A stretch of 64,000 nucleotides of DNA from Hymenobacter sp. UV11 (GTDB lineage: Bacteria > Bacteroidota > Bacteroidia > Cytophagales > Hymenobacteraceae), in assembly GCF_004684095.1 (NCBI RefSeq), contig NZ_SRII01000003.1, positions 124,001-188,000 of the forward strand. Direction: 5' to 3'. The notes under the pieces were generated by a model that saw nothing but the letters and a program-made list of their open reading frames with translations, did not search any database and had not been told where the DNA came from. Position numbers and translations under genes: made by a program. Below, piece after piece: positions 23,946-33,397 of the stretch (its first letter is position 1; the number at the start of each line of letters is the position of its first letter).

Positions 23946-26726
23946 TCACCGAAAGTCAAACCACAAGCTACCGCTAACTGGCGTGTAGTTCAGCATCAGG
24001 TCGCGCTGGCTCCGCGGCCCCAGCGCGGCGGGCGGCTGAAACTTGGTGCCAATGGGTGCGATGGCCGTCAGAAAACCCAGATTTCCTTCGGGGAAAAGCG
24101 ACGAGGTATTCTCGTTTTGCGCCCCCACGGGCCGGGTAGGCTTCAGCATCTGCAGGAAAATGCCCTGGTTGTCGGCGTACACCGTGAACGGCGCTTCCTT
24201 GTTTTCAACCACCACCCAGTACAGGTCGGCGTGGTAGCCTTTGAACTCCGGATACTGCCAGGTTTCGCCCGTAATGGCGTCGTTATAAGCCTTGTGCCAC
24301 ACGCCGAACTGCTGGCCCTTCAGTCGGTTTTTCCAGACCCGGTAGGGGCCCTGGCCCAGCCATTTCATGCCCGTGATTTTCTCCTCGGGGTAAGTGAAGG
24401 TGAGGCCGATAAAGTCGGCATCGCCCCGCTGCGCGTACTGGTATTCCAGCCGCGCGGGCCGGCCCGAGGCAAACGTCCACTTGGCTTGGAAACTGTTTTT
24501 GTCGCCTTCGTAAGTGGCTTCTACTACGTGCACCGGGCCCGCCGCGTAGTGCTTGAATTCCTTCAGGTTCTGCTTGATGCCGGCCAGCACCGGCCCGCCC
24601 GCCAGCGAGATGGTAGCCTTCGGGTTGACGACGTGTTGGAGGTAGCCCGTCGTTTTATCGAAGGCATAGCTGAGGCCATCCACCTTCACCAGCAGCGTGT
24701 TGCCCTGCTCCGTGGCTTCGACGGCGGACGGGGGGGTAGGGCGGGGCATCGCCACTTTGGTCACTTCCCGCGGGTATTTGATGGGCCAGCTCCAGGTGAA
24801 GATTTCGCGCTTGTCGGGCCCGTAGGCGGTGAGGTACAGCGCGTCGCTCTGGTGCCAGGTGGCGGGCAGCGGCAGGGCCAGGTAGCCTTTTTCGCCGGGC
24901 GCCATGGCGGGGGCCGGCGCGGCACCGCTGGCATTGACCTTAGGCGTCGTAGTAGTGGCGCCCGGCGCGGCAAACGACACCAGCTTCCAGCTAAACGTGC
25001 ACTGGCTCAGGTTGGTAAACGCGTAGCGGTTCTCCACGGCCAACCGGCCATCGAAGCCCGCGCCGATAAACTTCTTGTTGAATACTACCGGCGACCACAG
25101 CTCTTTAATGGTATAAAAACTGGCCTCCTTCTCGCGGTGCGGCCCCAGGATGCCATCGGGTGCCGAGTTGCCGGCCGCGTCGAGCCGGCCGTTCTGGTCG
25201 GTGCGCACCACGGCCTCGTCGTGAAACGACCACAGGAAGCCGCCGCCCAGGTAAGGATGCTTCAGCATCAGGTTCCAGAAGTCTTCCAGCCCCGCGCCGT
25301 GGCCGCCGTCGTAGAGGCCGTGCATAAACTCGGTCGGCATGAACACCTCCTGGCCGTACAGCACCGAGTTGACCACGTAGTTATAGTCGGGGTAGTGCTT
25401 GGTATCGGTGCCGTTGAAGCGCTCCCAGGGGTGCAGCACGGGCCGTTTCTGCGGGTCGTAGAGCGCGTAGTCGCCGTCGAGGGCGCGGTTGAAGCCGCCC
25501 TCGTTGCCGTTGTCCCAGAAGATGATGCTGGGGTGGTTCACGTCGCGCACCACCAGCTCGCGCACCAGCTTGCGGCCCACGATGGTGTCGTACTGCGCCT
25601 GCCAGCCGGTTAGCTCATCCAGCACAAACAGGCCCAGCGAGTCGCACACGTCCAGGAAATGCGCGTCGGGCGGGTAGTGCGACATGCGCACGGCGTTCAT
25701 GTTCATTTCCTTCATCAGCTTCACGTCGAGCAGGCTGATTTCTTTGCTCAGCGCCCGGCCCGATTCGGGCCATTCGCTGTGCCGGCACACGCCTTTCAGA
25801 ATGGTCCGCTTGCCATTTACGTAGAGGCCATCCTGCGGCCGCAGCTCCATGGTGCGAAAGCCGAAACGCTGCGTCACGCGGTGCACGGGGCCTTTGGCAT
25901 CGGCCAGCGTCAGCACCAGGTTGTAGAGCTTGGGCGCTTCCGGGTTCCAGGCCCGAATGCCGCTGAGCTGGGCGCGGAGGGTGGTTTTTTCTGCGCCGGG
26001 CACCGCGCGTACCGCAAACGGCGCGCCCACGGCCTTGCCGCTCAGCTCCTGCACCTGGCCGGTAATGGTCTGGCCGGCCGTGGCGTTCACGGCAAAGGCG
26101 TCCACGCGCAGCGCGCCGTTGGCCTGGGCAGCCAGGGCCAGGTGGTCGAGGTAGGCGGGGGGTACAATCTCCAGGTACACCGGCCGGAAAATGCCACCAA
26201 ACAGCCAGAAGTCGGCTTTGCGCTCGGCCTGGTTGATGGAGGCGTTGGCCGAGTGCTTGCTCACCGTCACTTCCAGCAGGTTATCCTGGCCGGTGGGTTT
26301 TAGCTTATCGGTAATGTCGTACTTGAAGCGGTAGAAGCCACCCTGGTGCACGGGGCCCGCCAGCTGCCCATTCACCTTCACCTCAGTATCGGTCATGCTG
26401 GCCTCAAACACGATAAACACGTGCTTACCCCGGCCGGCGGCCGGCACCCGAAACGCGTGCTTGTAGCGCCCCTGCTCGTCGGGGTTCTTCTCGTCGCGGT
26501 AGTAGTTGTAGGTGCCGAAGCCCTGGGTTTCCCAGTTCGAGGGCACCGCGATTTTGCTCCACTTGCCGCTGTTCTGGCCCTTGGTGCAGTAAAAATCCCA
26601 CTGCACGGTGTGGTCTTTGTCGAGGCCCGACAGGTATTGCGTGATGGTTTGCTGGGCCTGGGCTGGCATCCGCAACAGGCTCAGCAGGGCCAGTAGCAGC
26701 GTTACTCGTAGGGTACTACGCACCAT
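23946..26726 (-). CDS. Exported GH2 beta-galactosidase-type enzyme
   Basis: Family 2 glycosidase of 926 residues with signal peptide 1-24 (LLALLSLLRMPAQA). The domain order is sugar-binding jelly roll (VPSNWETQGFGTYNY at about 61-75), Ig-like domain, barrel, then C-terminal small domains. The barrel begins at NGKRTILKGVCRHSEWPESG and has NAVRMSHYPPDAHFLDVCD. The acid/base is expected at Glu409 in DNGNEGG and the nucleophile at Glu466 in MPTEFMHG. The length is close to LacZ. LacZ's GVNRHE is GVCRHSE here, so the substrate may differ; beta-galactosidase and related activities are all possible. It is second in the leftward block, 79 bases before the GH31 start. Confidence 0.9.
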   Translation of the reverse strand: MVRSTLRVTLLLALLSLLRMPAQAQQTITQYLSGLDKDHTVQWDFYCTKGQNSGKWSKIAVPSNWETQGFGTYNYYRDEKNPDEQGRYKHAFRVPAAGRGKHVFIVFEASMTDTEVKVNGQLAGPVHQGGFYRFKYDITDKLKPTGQDNLLEVTVSKHSANASINQAERKADFWLFGGIFRPVYLEIVPPAYLDHLALAAQANGALRVDAFAVNATAGQTITGQVQELSGKAVGAPFAVRAVPGAEKTTLRAQLSGIRAWNPEAPKLYNLVLTLADAKGPVHRVTQRFGFRTMELRPQDGLYVNGKRTILKGVCRHSEWPESGRALSKEISLLDVKLMKEMNMNAVRMSHYPPDAHFLDVCDSLGLFVLDELTGWQAQYDTIVGRKLVRELVVRDVNHPSIIFWDNGNEGGFNRALDGDYALYDPQKRPVLHPWERFNGTDTKHYPDYNYVVNSVLYGQEVFMPTEFMHGLYDGGHGAGLEDFWNLMLKHPYLGGGFLWSFHDEAVVRTDQNGRLDAAGNSAPDGILGPHREKEASFYTIKELWSPVVFNKKFIGAGFDGRLAVENRYAFTNLSQCTFSWKLVSFAAPGATTTTPKVNASGAAPAPAMAPGEKGYLALPLPATWHQSDALYLTAYGPDKREIFTWSWPIKYPREVTKVAMPRPTPPSAVEATEQGNTLLVKVDGLSYAFDKTTGYLQHVVNPKATISLAGGPVLAGIKQNLKEFKHYAAGPVHVVEATYEGDKNSFQAKWTFASGRPARLEYQYAQRGDADFIGLTFTYPEEKITGMKWLGQGPYRVWKNRLKGQQFGVWHKAYNDAITGETWQYPEFKGYHADLYWVVVENKEAPFTVYADNQGIFLQMLKPTRPVGAQNENTSSLFPEGNLGFLTAIAPIGTKFQPPAALGPRSQRDLMLNYTPVSGSLWFDFR

Positions 26727-26850
26727 GTGTACAGTTGAAAGTTGGGTATGAGGTCATGGCCGCAGTGTAAGCAGCAAGCAGGGGTTTAAAATGGAGTCGG
26801 CCACAAAATCCGACTAATCCGACCAATCCGAAAAAATCCGCGGTTCAGAC

Positions 26851-28215
26851 CTATTTCAAATACGGGCTCTCAAACCCCAGTTTCTTCAGCCCGCGCTGCA
26901 CCTCGGGCGAGCCCATAAACAGCTTCCACAACAGTCCCGAGCGGGCGTTTTCCATCATCACCACTATCGGCCCCTGGTCGATGGCCAGGTGCGAGCTGGC
27001 GGCCCAATCGTGCTGCTCGCTGAAGGCATCCACGAAGCCGTATTGGCTCCATATTTTATCGCCCAGGTCCTCGTAAAAGTGCCGCATGGCCGCCATCGAC
27101 TCGGCCCGCGCGTAGGGTAGGGCCGAAAGCGCCGCCGTGGGCGAAATCACGCCCAGGTCCTCGGTGGGCGAGTGCGCCGCGTAGCCCCGGTAGCTATCGG
27201 AGGCCGTGAGGCCCCAGCAATTGGGTCCGTAGCCCTTGTAGTGTTTGGGGTTGGCCTGGCAGTAGGCGTAGTTGATGCGGGTGTGGGCCTGGTTTTGGGC
27301 CCAGTAGTCGGCGTGCGCATCCTTGAGGCCGTGCGGGTCGAGGCCCATAAACGAGTAGTGCGTGAAGAATAGCGGCCCGCCCAGCTCGGGACCGAGGGGT
27401 AGGGTGGTGTTGTAGTACTGCTTGCCGTTCACGTACTCGGGGCCGGTGGCCCAGCCCTGGTCATACACCTGCTTATCAATGGCATACTTGGGCGACGAGG
27501 CGGCCAGCACGTAGGTAATCAGGCACTCGTTCCAGCCGTGAATCTGGTGGTTCATGCTCCAGCCGTTGTTGGGGCTCCAGTGCCAATACAGCACGTTCTG
27601 GCCCTGCGTAAACCAGCTCCACTCCACGCCCTCCCACATCCAGAGGATTTTGTTGCGCACGTTGGTCTCGTCGGGCGTGTCCTTGGTGAAGTACTGCCGG
27701 GCGCAAATCAGGCCCTCATACAGAAAAGAAGTCTCGACAATATCGGCCCCGTCATCCTTGATGCCGAAGCGGATGGTGTGGCCCGTTTCGCCATTGAGCC
27801 AGTGCGGAAACGCGCCGTGGTACATATCGGCTTTCCACAGAAAATTGACGATTTTATTCATGCGCGCCGCCGCCTCGGCGCGGGTTATCCAGCCCCGGTC
27901 GGCCGCCGCAATGAGCGCCATGATGCCGAAGCCCGTGCCGCCGGTCGTCACCACCTCGGGCCCGGTATCAAACGACGCGTTGCTGCGCTCGCGGGCCATG
28001 CCCGAGTTGCGCTCGCCCAGCACCCAGAAGTACTGAAACGTCTGGCGCTGCACCTGGTCCAGCAGCTGCTCGTCGGTGAGGTGGCGCGGCCGCTGGCGGG
28101 CATCGAACCTGGCGGGGGGGGTAGGGGTCTTGGCTGCGGCCCTGCGCAGGGCCTGCGCGGGAGCAAGTGCCGGCACCAGCAGTAGGCCGCTGAACAGTAG
28201 AAAAAGCAGTTTCAT
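26851..28215 (-). CDS. Exported glucoamylase-fold protein, GH144-like (beta-1,2-glucanase type)
   Basis: Secreted (alpha/alpha)6-barrel protein of 454 residues with signal peptide 1-20 (LLFSGLLLVPALAPAQA). It has the PF10091 'glycoamylase' pattern: QTFQYFWVLGERNSGMARER, GTGFGIMALIAAADRGWI, WLNGETGHTI, DIVETSFLYEGLICARQYF, HWSPNNGWSMNHQIHGWNEC and GWGLTASDS-like GLTASDSYRGY. Known members of this family act as endo-beta-1,2-glucanases (GH144). It is the first gene of the leftward enzyme block, divergent from a SusC gene. A long palindrome lies 33 bases before its start codon. The family is clear; the linkage it cuts is inferred. Confidence 0.82.
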   Translation of the reverse strand: MKLLFLLFSGLLLVPALAPAQALRRAAAKTPTPPARFDARQRPRHLTDEQLLDQVQRQTFQYFWVLGERNSGMARERSNASFDTGPEVVTTGGTGFGIMALIAAADRGWITRAEAAARMNKIVNFLWKADMYHGAFPHWLNGETGHTIRFGIKDDGADIVETSFLYEGLICARQYFTKDTPDETNVRNKILWMWEGVEWSWFTQGQNVLYWHWSPNNGWSMNHQIHGWNECLITYVLAASSPKYAIDKQVYDQGWATGPEYVNGKQYYNTTLPLGPELGGPLFFTHYSFMGLDPHGLKDAHADYWAQNQAHTRINYAYCQANPKHYKGYGPNCWGLTASDSYRGYAAHSPTEDLGVISPTAALSALPYARAESMAAMRHFYEDLGDKIWSQYGFVDAFSEQHDWAASSHLAIDQGPIVVMMENARSGLLWKLFMGSPEVQRGLKKLGFESPYLK

Positions 28216-28247
28216 GGGTGGGAAAAGAAAGAAAAGAAGAAAAAGCT

Positions 28248-28287
28248 ACCATGTAAAGTACTGCTTTTTGGCAGTACTTTACATGGT
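28248..28287. promoter_or_regulatory. Perfect 17-bp palindrome upstream of the GH144-like gene
   Basis: ACCATGTAAAGTACTGC, loop TTTTTG, GCAGTACTTTACATGGT. On the minus strand it lies in the expected 5' untranslated region, 33 bases before the start codon. It may be an RNA hairpin or an operator. Confidence 0.7.
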
Positions 28288-28400
28288 TGTAAAACTCAGA
28301 TAAACAAGCGATTATATGTGAATAAGTGGTTAATTAATAAGCTGGGGCGAATGGGGCCGGTTGGCAGGGACCGGTTGAGCTTGGCAGTTGCACCGATTTG

Positions 28401-28462
28401 ACTTTACGAAAGTATAGCGCTAACAAACGTTTGTTGCGGCAGTAGCTTACTTTTACTAAAGT
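28401..28462. promoter_or_regulatory. Cluster of operator-like palindromes between divergent PUL halves
   Basis: Three palindromes stand close together: ACTTTACGAAAGT (28401-28413), AACAAACGTTTGTT (28422-28435, perfect, with a central CpG as in LacI-family operators) and ACTTTTACTAAAGT (28449-28462). They fall midway between the GH144-like and SusC starts, where a shared regulator could bind. No regulator gene adjoins. Confidence 0.5.
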
Positions 28463-28537
28463 TTATCGGCAAATAATGCCACTTCGTCGGCAGAATTGCT
28501 AAACTTCACGCAAGCTTCACCTTTTCCCGCCCCTTTT

Positions 28538-31500
28538 ATGAAAAACATCCACTTACTCACGTGGCTGCTATTGGCTTTTGCGCTGTTGCCGAGCGCGTTG
28601 CGGGCCCAGCAGGCGCCGATTACGGGCGTTGTCACTGACGCCACGTCTCAGGAAGCGCTGATTGGCGTAACGGTGCTCATTAAAGGCAATACGTCGGTGA
28701 ACGCCCAGACCGGCCTCGACGGCCGCTACTCCATTCAGGCGCCCGCCGATGCGGTGCTCACGTTCAACTACGTAGGCTACGCGCAGCAGGAGATTCCGGT
28801 GGCCGGCAAAACGGCCATCAACGTGGCGCTGGCTTCTACTACCAAGCTCAACGAGGTAGTCGTAGTGGGCTACGGAACCCAGAAAAAGCGCGACCTCACC
28901 GGCGCCGTGGCCCGCGTGGAGGGTAGCGAAATCGTGAACCAGCCCGTGCAAACGCCTACCCAGGCGCTGCAGGGCAAGCTGGCCGGCGTGCAGATTATCA
29001 GCGACGGCACACCCAACTCGCAGCCCACGGTGCGCATCCGGGGCACGGGCACGCTGCTGGCCGGCGCCAACCCGCTCTACGTGGTAGATGGCGTGCAGAC
29101 TACTGATATTCGTAACCTTAGCAATGCCGACATCGCCTCGATTGACGTGCTGAAGGATGCTTCGGCGGCGGCCATTTACGGTGTGCGCGGCGCCAACGGC
29201 GTCATCATCGTGACCACTAAAAAGGGTGCGGTGGGCAAGCCGGTGCTCAGCTACAGCGGCACCTACGGCTTCAAGGAAGCGGCCCACCTGGTGCAGATGG
29301 CCAACGCCGATGAGTACAAGAGCTACATCACCGACACGGCGCCGGGCACCACGTTTCCGAGCTACCCCGGCTTCGGGGCGGCTACCACCAACTGGTACAA
29401 GGAAATCCTGAAGCGCGGCACCTTCCAAAACCACAATCTGGCCGTGTCGGGCGCTACCGACAACGTGCGCTACTACTTCTCGGGCAACCTGCTGCAGGAC
29501 GACGGCATCGTGACGCAGAACAAGTTTCAGCGCCTCACAGTGCGCTCCAATACCTCGTTTTCGCTTTCTGATAAGGTCACCATCAGTTCACAAGCCTCGT
29601 TCAGCCACGCCAATACGCAGGGCGTGAACCTGGGCGCGGCCTACCCCGATGCCTACCGCGCGGCCCCGATTATTCCGGCCAAGCAAGGCCCGCTCTACGG
29701 CAACACCGCCGCTTATGGCAACGTGGGCAACCCGGTGCTTGATATCGACAAAAACAACAACCGCTCGGTTGAAAACCGCTTGCAGGGCAACGTTGGCATC
29801 GACGTGCGGCCCGTGGAGTGGCTCACGCTGCGCTCGGCCATCAACGTGGACCTGAACTTCAACAATACCACGGACTACAATTACCAGTTCAACAACGATA
29901 ACACCACGTTCATCATCGCTGGCGGCAACCAGCGTAACCCCACCAGCAGCCTGGGCGTGATGCAAACCAACTCCTACCGCTACCTGTGGGAGAACACGGC
30001 CACGTTTCACAAGGTATTCAACGAGAAGCACGACCTGACCATCCTGGCCGGTACGACCACCGAGGAGGGTCAGTACACGCCGCTCTACGGCTACCGCCGC
30101 GGCGTGCCCGCCGACCCCAACCAGTGGTACCTGAACACCGGCGACCCCAACACGTCAGTCGTCAATCCCTACGACCCGAACAACCCCAATCCCGATATGC
30201 TGCCGTCCAAAGACCGCCGCTTTTCGGTGCTGGGCCGCGTCAACTACGCCTACAACAGCCGCTACCTGCTCACGGCCAACCTGCGCTACGATGCGTCGTC
30301 GAAATTTGCCGCCAGCCGCCGCGAGGGCGTGTTTCCGTCGCTGGGCCTGGGCTGGGTCATTTCGGATGAGGACTTTCTCAAGGACGTGAAGGGCCTGAGC
30401 TTCCTGAAGCTGCGCACCAGCTACGGCCGCCTGGCCAACGACCAGATTCCGGTCAACTCCTACGTAACCACGGCCGACATCAACATTCCTTACCTCTTCA
30501 ATGGTCAGCCGGTGCTGGGCGCCGTTATCAGCCAGCTCAAAGATGGCAACGTGCACTGGGAAACCACCCGCGAGTACGACGCCGCCGTGGAGTTTGGCTT
30601 TCTGGATAACCACCTGACGGGTGAGGTGACCTATTACAACAAGCTCACCAGCGACGCGCTCATTCCGATTAACATCCCTGGCATTCTGGGCGACCCCGAC
30701 AACCAGCTCATTACCAACGCCGCCAACATCACCAACAAGGGGGTAGAGGCCGCCCTGAACTGGCGCTCAACCATCGCCGACGGCTTCACCTACAACTTCG
30801 GGGTGAACGCCACCTTCAACCAGAACCGCATCACCAACCTCAACGGTGGGCAGGCGCTGTTTGCGGGTAACAACCTGCAAACCAAGTCTGATAACGGCCA
30901 GGCGGCCGGCAGCTTCTTCCTGCTCGATGCCATCGGCGTGTATCAGAGCGCGGCCGACATCGCGGGCTCGCCGACCTCCACCTTCGGCACCGGCCCCAAC
31001 GGCGCGCCCCAGCCCGGTGACCTCAAGTATGCCGATACCAACGGCGATGGCAAGATTGACCTCAACGACCGCCGCTACTTCGGCTCGTACCAGCCGCCCG
31101 TGTACTTCGGCATCAACGGCGGCATCAACATCCATAATTTCGACTTCTCGCTGGTGTTTTCGGGCAACCTCAACAACAAGGTGTACAACGCCAAGAAGCA
31201 GGCCCGCTTTGCTGGTACCGACAACGTGGAGGCCAGCTTCGCCAATAGCCGCTGGACTGCCGCCAACCCCTCCAACACCAACCCGCGCGCGCTGACCAGC
31301 AGCCTGCCCAACTCGACCTACTTCCTGGAGTCGGGCTCGTACCTGCGCCTCAACAACGTGATTATTGGCTACACCTTTCCGGTGAGCAGCATCGAAAAGG
31401 CCCATTTGGCCACGCTGCGGCTGTTTTTGTCGGGCCAGAATATTTTCACGGCCACCAAGTACACGGGCTTTACGCCCGAGCTGTCTGGCGGGCCCCTCAA

Positions 31501-31573
31501 CTCGGGCATTGAGGCCACGACCTACCCCACCAGCCGCACGCTCACGGTGGGCCTGACTGCCAACTTCAAATAA
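28538..31573 (+). CDS. SusC-like TonB-dependent outer-membrane transporter
   Basis: Outer-membrane transporter of 1011 residues, no STN domain. Signal peptide 1-24 (LLLAFALLPSALRAQ). The carboxypeptidase-D-like domain begins at ITGVVTDATSQEALIGVTVL. Plug motifs are EVVVVGYGTQKKRDLTGAVA, NPLYVVDGVQT and DASAAAIYGVRGANGVI. The barrel ends in TLTVGLTANFK. The start at 28538 is chosen over the ATG at 28496 because it puts the signal peptide first. It is divergent from the GH144-like/GH2/GH31/GH3 block and 15 bases upstream of its SusD partner, forming one utilisation locus. Confidence 0.94.
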   Translation: MKNIHLLTWLLLAFALLPSALRAQQAPITGVVTDATSQEALIGVTVLIKGNTSVNAQTGLDGRYSIQAPADAVLTFNYVGYAQQEIPVAGKTAINVALASTTKLNEVVVVGYGTQKKRDLTGAVARVEGSEIVNQPVQTPTQALQGKLAGVQIISDGTPNSQPTVRIRGTGTLLAGANPLYVVDGVQTTDIRNLSNADIASIDVLKDASAAAIYGVRGANGVIIVTTKKGAVGKPVLSYSGTYGFKEAAHLVQMANADEYKSYITDTAPGTTFPSYPGFGAATTNWYKEILKRGTFQNHNLAVSGATDNVRYYFSGNLLQDDGIVTQNKFQRLTVRSNTSFSLSDKVTISSQASFSHANTQGVNLGAAYPDAYRAAPIIPAKQGPLYGNTAAYGNVGNPVLDIDKNNNRSVENRLQGNVGIDVRPVEWLTLRSAINVDLNFNNTTDYNYQFNNDNTTFIIAGGNQRNPTSSLGVMQTNSYRYLWENTATFHKVFNEKHDLTILAGTTTEEGQYTPLYGYRRGVPADPNQWYLNTGDPNTSVVNPYDPNNPNPDMLPSKDRRFSVLGRVNYAYNSRYLLTANLRYDASSKFAASRREGVFPSLGLGWVISDEDFLKDVKGLSFLKLRTSYGRLANDQIPVNSYVTTADINIPYLFNGQPVLGAVISQLKDGNVHWETTREYDAAVEFGFLDNHLTGEVTYYNKLTSDALIPINIPGILGDPDNQLITNAANITNKGVEAALNWRSTIADGFTYNFGVNATFNQNRITNLNGGQALFAGNNLQTKSDNGQAAGSFFLLDAIGVYQSAADIAGSPTSTFGTGPNGAPQPGDLKYADTNGDGKIDLNDRRYFGSYQPPVYFGINGGINIHNFDFSLVFSGNLNNKVYNAKKQARFAGTDNVEASFANSRWTAANPSNTNPRALTSSLPNSTYFLESGSYLRLNNVIIGYTFPVSSIEKAHLATLRLFLSGQNIFTATKYTGFTPELSGGPLNSGIEATTYPTSRTLTVGLTANFK

Positions 31574-31588
31574 GCCGCTATCCTTCTT

Positions 31589-33136
31589 ATGAAACCCACC
31601 CTTTATACAGTAGTTCGCCGGGCCGGCACGGCCGCCCTGGCGCTGTCGCTGGCCGTGGCCAGCGGCTGCAAGCAGTTTCTGGACGTGGCCCCGCAGGGCC
31701 AGCTCAGCACCGCTGCCATCCAGACCGACCCCGCCGCCGCCCAGAAGCTGGTCGATGGCGTGTACAACGTGCTTTACCTCGGCGGATTTAGCGCCGATAT
31801 CAATGGGTTGCAGTACATTATCCTGACGGATATTGCCTCCGACGATGCCGACAAGGGCAGCACGCCCACCGACTACCTCGACGCGGCCACCATCGACAAC
31901 TTTACGGCCACCTCTACCAACAGCAACGTCAACAACTGCTGGAACGGCTATTTTCAGGGGGTAGCCCGTGCCAACCAGGCGCTCGACAAAATCCCGCTGA
32001 GCCCAGCCGATGCCTCCATCAAGAACCGGCAGCTGGGCGAGGTGCGCTTCCTGCGCGGCTACTTCTACTTCAACCTGGTGCGGCTGTTTGGCCCGGTGCC
32101 GCTCATCACGACCGTGCCCGCCGCCAGCGACGCCAACAACCCCGCCCTGCAAACCCGCGCCTCGGTGGCCGACGTGTACGCAGCCGTTATCGCCGACTTG
32201 CAGTTTGCCGCCGACAACCTGCCCGTGAAGGGCGGCACCGACACCGGCCGCGCCAGCAAGCAGGCCGCCCAGGCCATGCTGGCCAAGGTGTACCTCTACC
32301 AGAAGAACTATCAGAAGGCCTACGACCTCACCAGCGCCGTTATCACCAGCAATGCCTACTCGCTCTACCCCACCTACGCCGACATCTGGCGCACGGTGGG
32401 CAACAACAACTCGGAGTCGGTTTTTGAGGTGCAAACGGGCATCAACGCCTCCTGCAACAACGAAGCCGTGCAGCTCTACGTGGTGGCCCAGGGCCCGCGC
32501 GCCGGCGGCAAGTACGGCTGGTCGGACCTGGGCTTTGGCTTCAACACGCCTTCAGCCAGCCTGGCCAGTACCTACGAGGCCGGCGATGTGCGCCGGGCCG
32601 GCACCATCATCTTCATCAACCCCACCGCCCCGGCTGGCCAGAAATCAACCGGCACCGTGCTCTGGGACGGCTTCCGCGTTCCGAGCCAGGACTCGGTGCA
32701 GGGTGCGCGCTACAGCTACAAGGCCTACCACAGCCGCACCAAGGAGCCCAACTGCGGCAACAACGACTACCTGCCCAAGAACATCCGCATCATGCGCTAC
32801 GCCGAGGTGCTGCTGATGCACGCCGAGGCCGCCTTCCAGCTGGGCAAAACCAGCGAGGCCACCGCCGACCTCACCCTGGTGCGCACCCGCGCCGGCCTGG
32901 CCGCCACTACCCCCTCGCTGGCCACCATCTGGCACGAGCGCCGCGTGGAGCTGGCCATGGAGCACGACCGCTTCTTCGACCTCGTGCGCCAAGAGAGCGT
33001 GCAACCCGGCACTATTGTGCCGGCCCTGGCCCTGCACGGCAAAACCTTCGTGAAGGGCAAGAACGAAATCTTCCCCATTCCGCAGCCCCAGATTGACCTC
33101 AGCGGCGGCGTGCTGACCCAAAACCCCGGCTACTAA
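31589..33136 (+). CDS. SusD-like surface glycan-binding lipoprotein
   Basis: Lipoprotein of 515 residues with lipobox AVASGC (Cys27). SusD landmarks are FLDVAPQGQLS near the N-terminus, GEVRFLRGYFYFNLVRLFGP, KQAAQAMLAKVYLYQKNY, IRIMRYAEVLLMHAEAAFQL and ERRVELAMEHDRFFDLVRQ. It closes with IFPIPQPQIDLSGGVLTQNP. It partners the SusC gene immediately upstream and is followed by a hairpin at 33163. Glycan specificity is not readable from sequence. Confidence 0.94.
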   Translation: MKPTLYTVVRRAGTAALALSLAVASGCKQFLDVAPQGQLSTAAIQTDPAAAQKLVDGVYNVLYLGGFSADINGLQYIILTDIASDDADKGSTPTDYLDAATIDNFTATSTNSNVNNCWNGYFQGVARANQALDKIPLSPADASIKNRQLGEVRFLRGYFYFNLVRLFGPVPLITTVPAASDANNPALQTRASVADVYAAVIADLQFAADNLPVKGGTDTGRASKQAAQAMLAKVYLYQKNYQKAYDLTSAVITSNAYSLYPTYADIWRTVGNNNSESVFEVQTGINASCNNEAVQLYVVAQGPRAGGKYGWSDLGFGFNTPSASLASTYEAGDVRRAGTIIFINPTAPAGQKSTGTVLWDGFRVPSQDSVQGARYSYKAYHSRTKEPNCGNNDYLPKNIRIMRYAEVLLMHAEAAFQLGKTSEATADLTLVRTRAGLAATTPSLATIWHERRVELAMEHDRFFDLVRQESVQPGTIVPALALHGKTFVKGKNEIFPIPQPQIDLSGGVLTQNPGY

Positions 33137-33162
33137 AGCCCGGCGCCTACCCCCCTGTTTGG

Positions 33163-33208
33163 AGCCCAGCTTGGCCCGGTCACTTCGGCCGGGTTGCGCT
33201 GGGCTTTG
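33163..33208 (+). terminator. Hairpin after the second susCD pair
   Basis: AGCCCAGC...CCGG and CCGG...GCTGGGCTTTG form a two-part stem downstream of susD. The T-run is weak. Confidence 0.5.
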
Positions 33209-33397
33209 TGCGTGCGAGGGGGGTAGGGGCCCGTGCCCCGCCCCAGCCCAACCTACTACCAGGCTGCGTTTTGCCACAGCAGCTGAAAAAAATGTGGGTC
33301 AGAAAGGAACCTTTTATTACCGTCAGGTTAATTTTTCCGTAGGTAGGGCCAGCAAACAGTGCTAATGTCTCACTTTTCCACCCAACTTATTTCGCTT

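Noticed and set aside
23484..25613. Very long plus-strand open frame opposite the GH31 and GH2 genes
   Set aside because: It is a shadow of G+C-rich genes. The minus-strand products have complete families and catalytic motifs, while this frame gives arginine/histidine/valine-rich nonsense without domains.
30767..32434. Long minus-strand open frame opposite SusC/SusD
   Set aside because: It spans the ends of two clear genes on the other strand and has no recognisable domain or start context.
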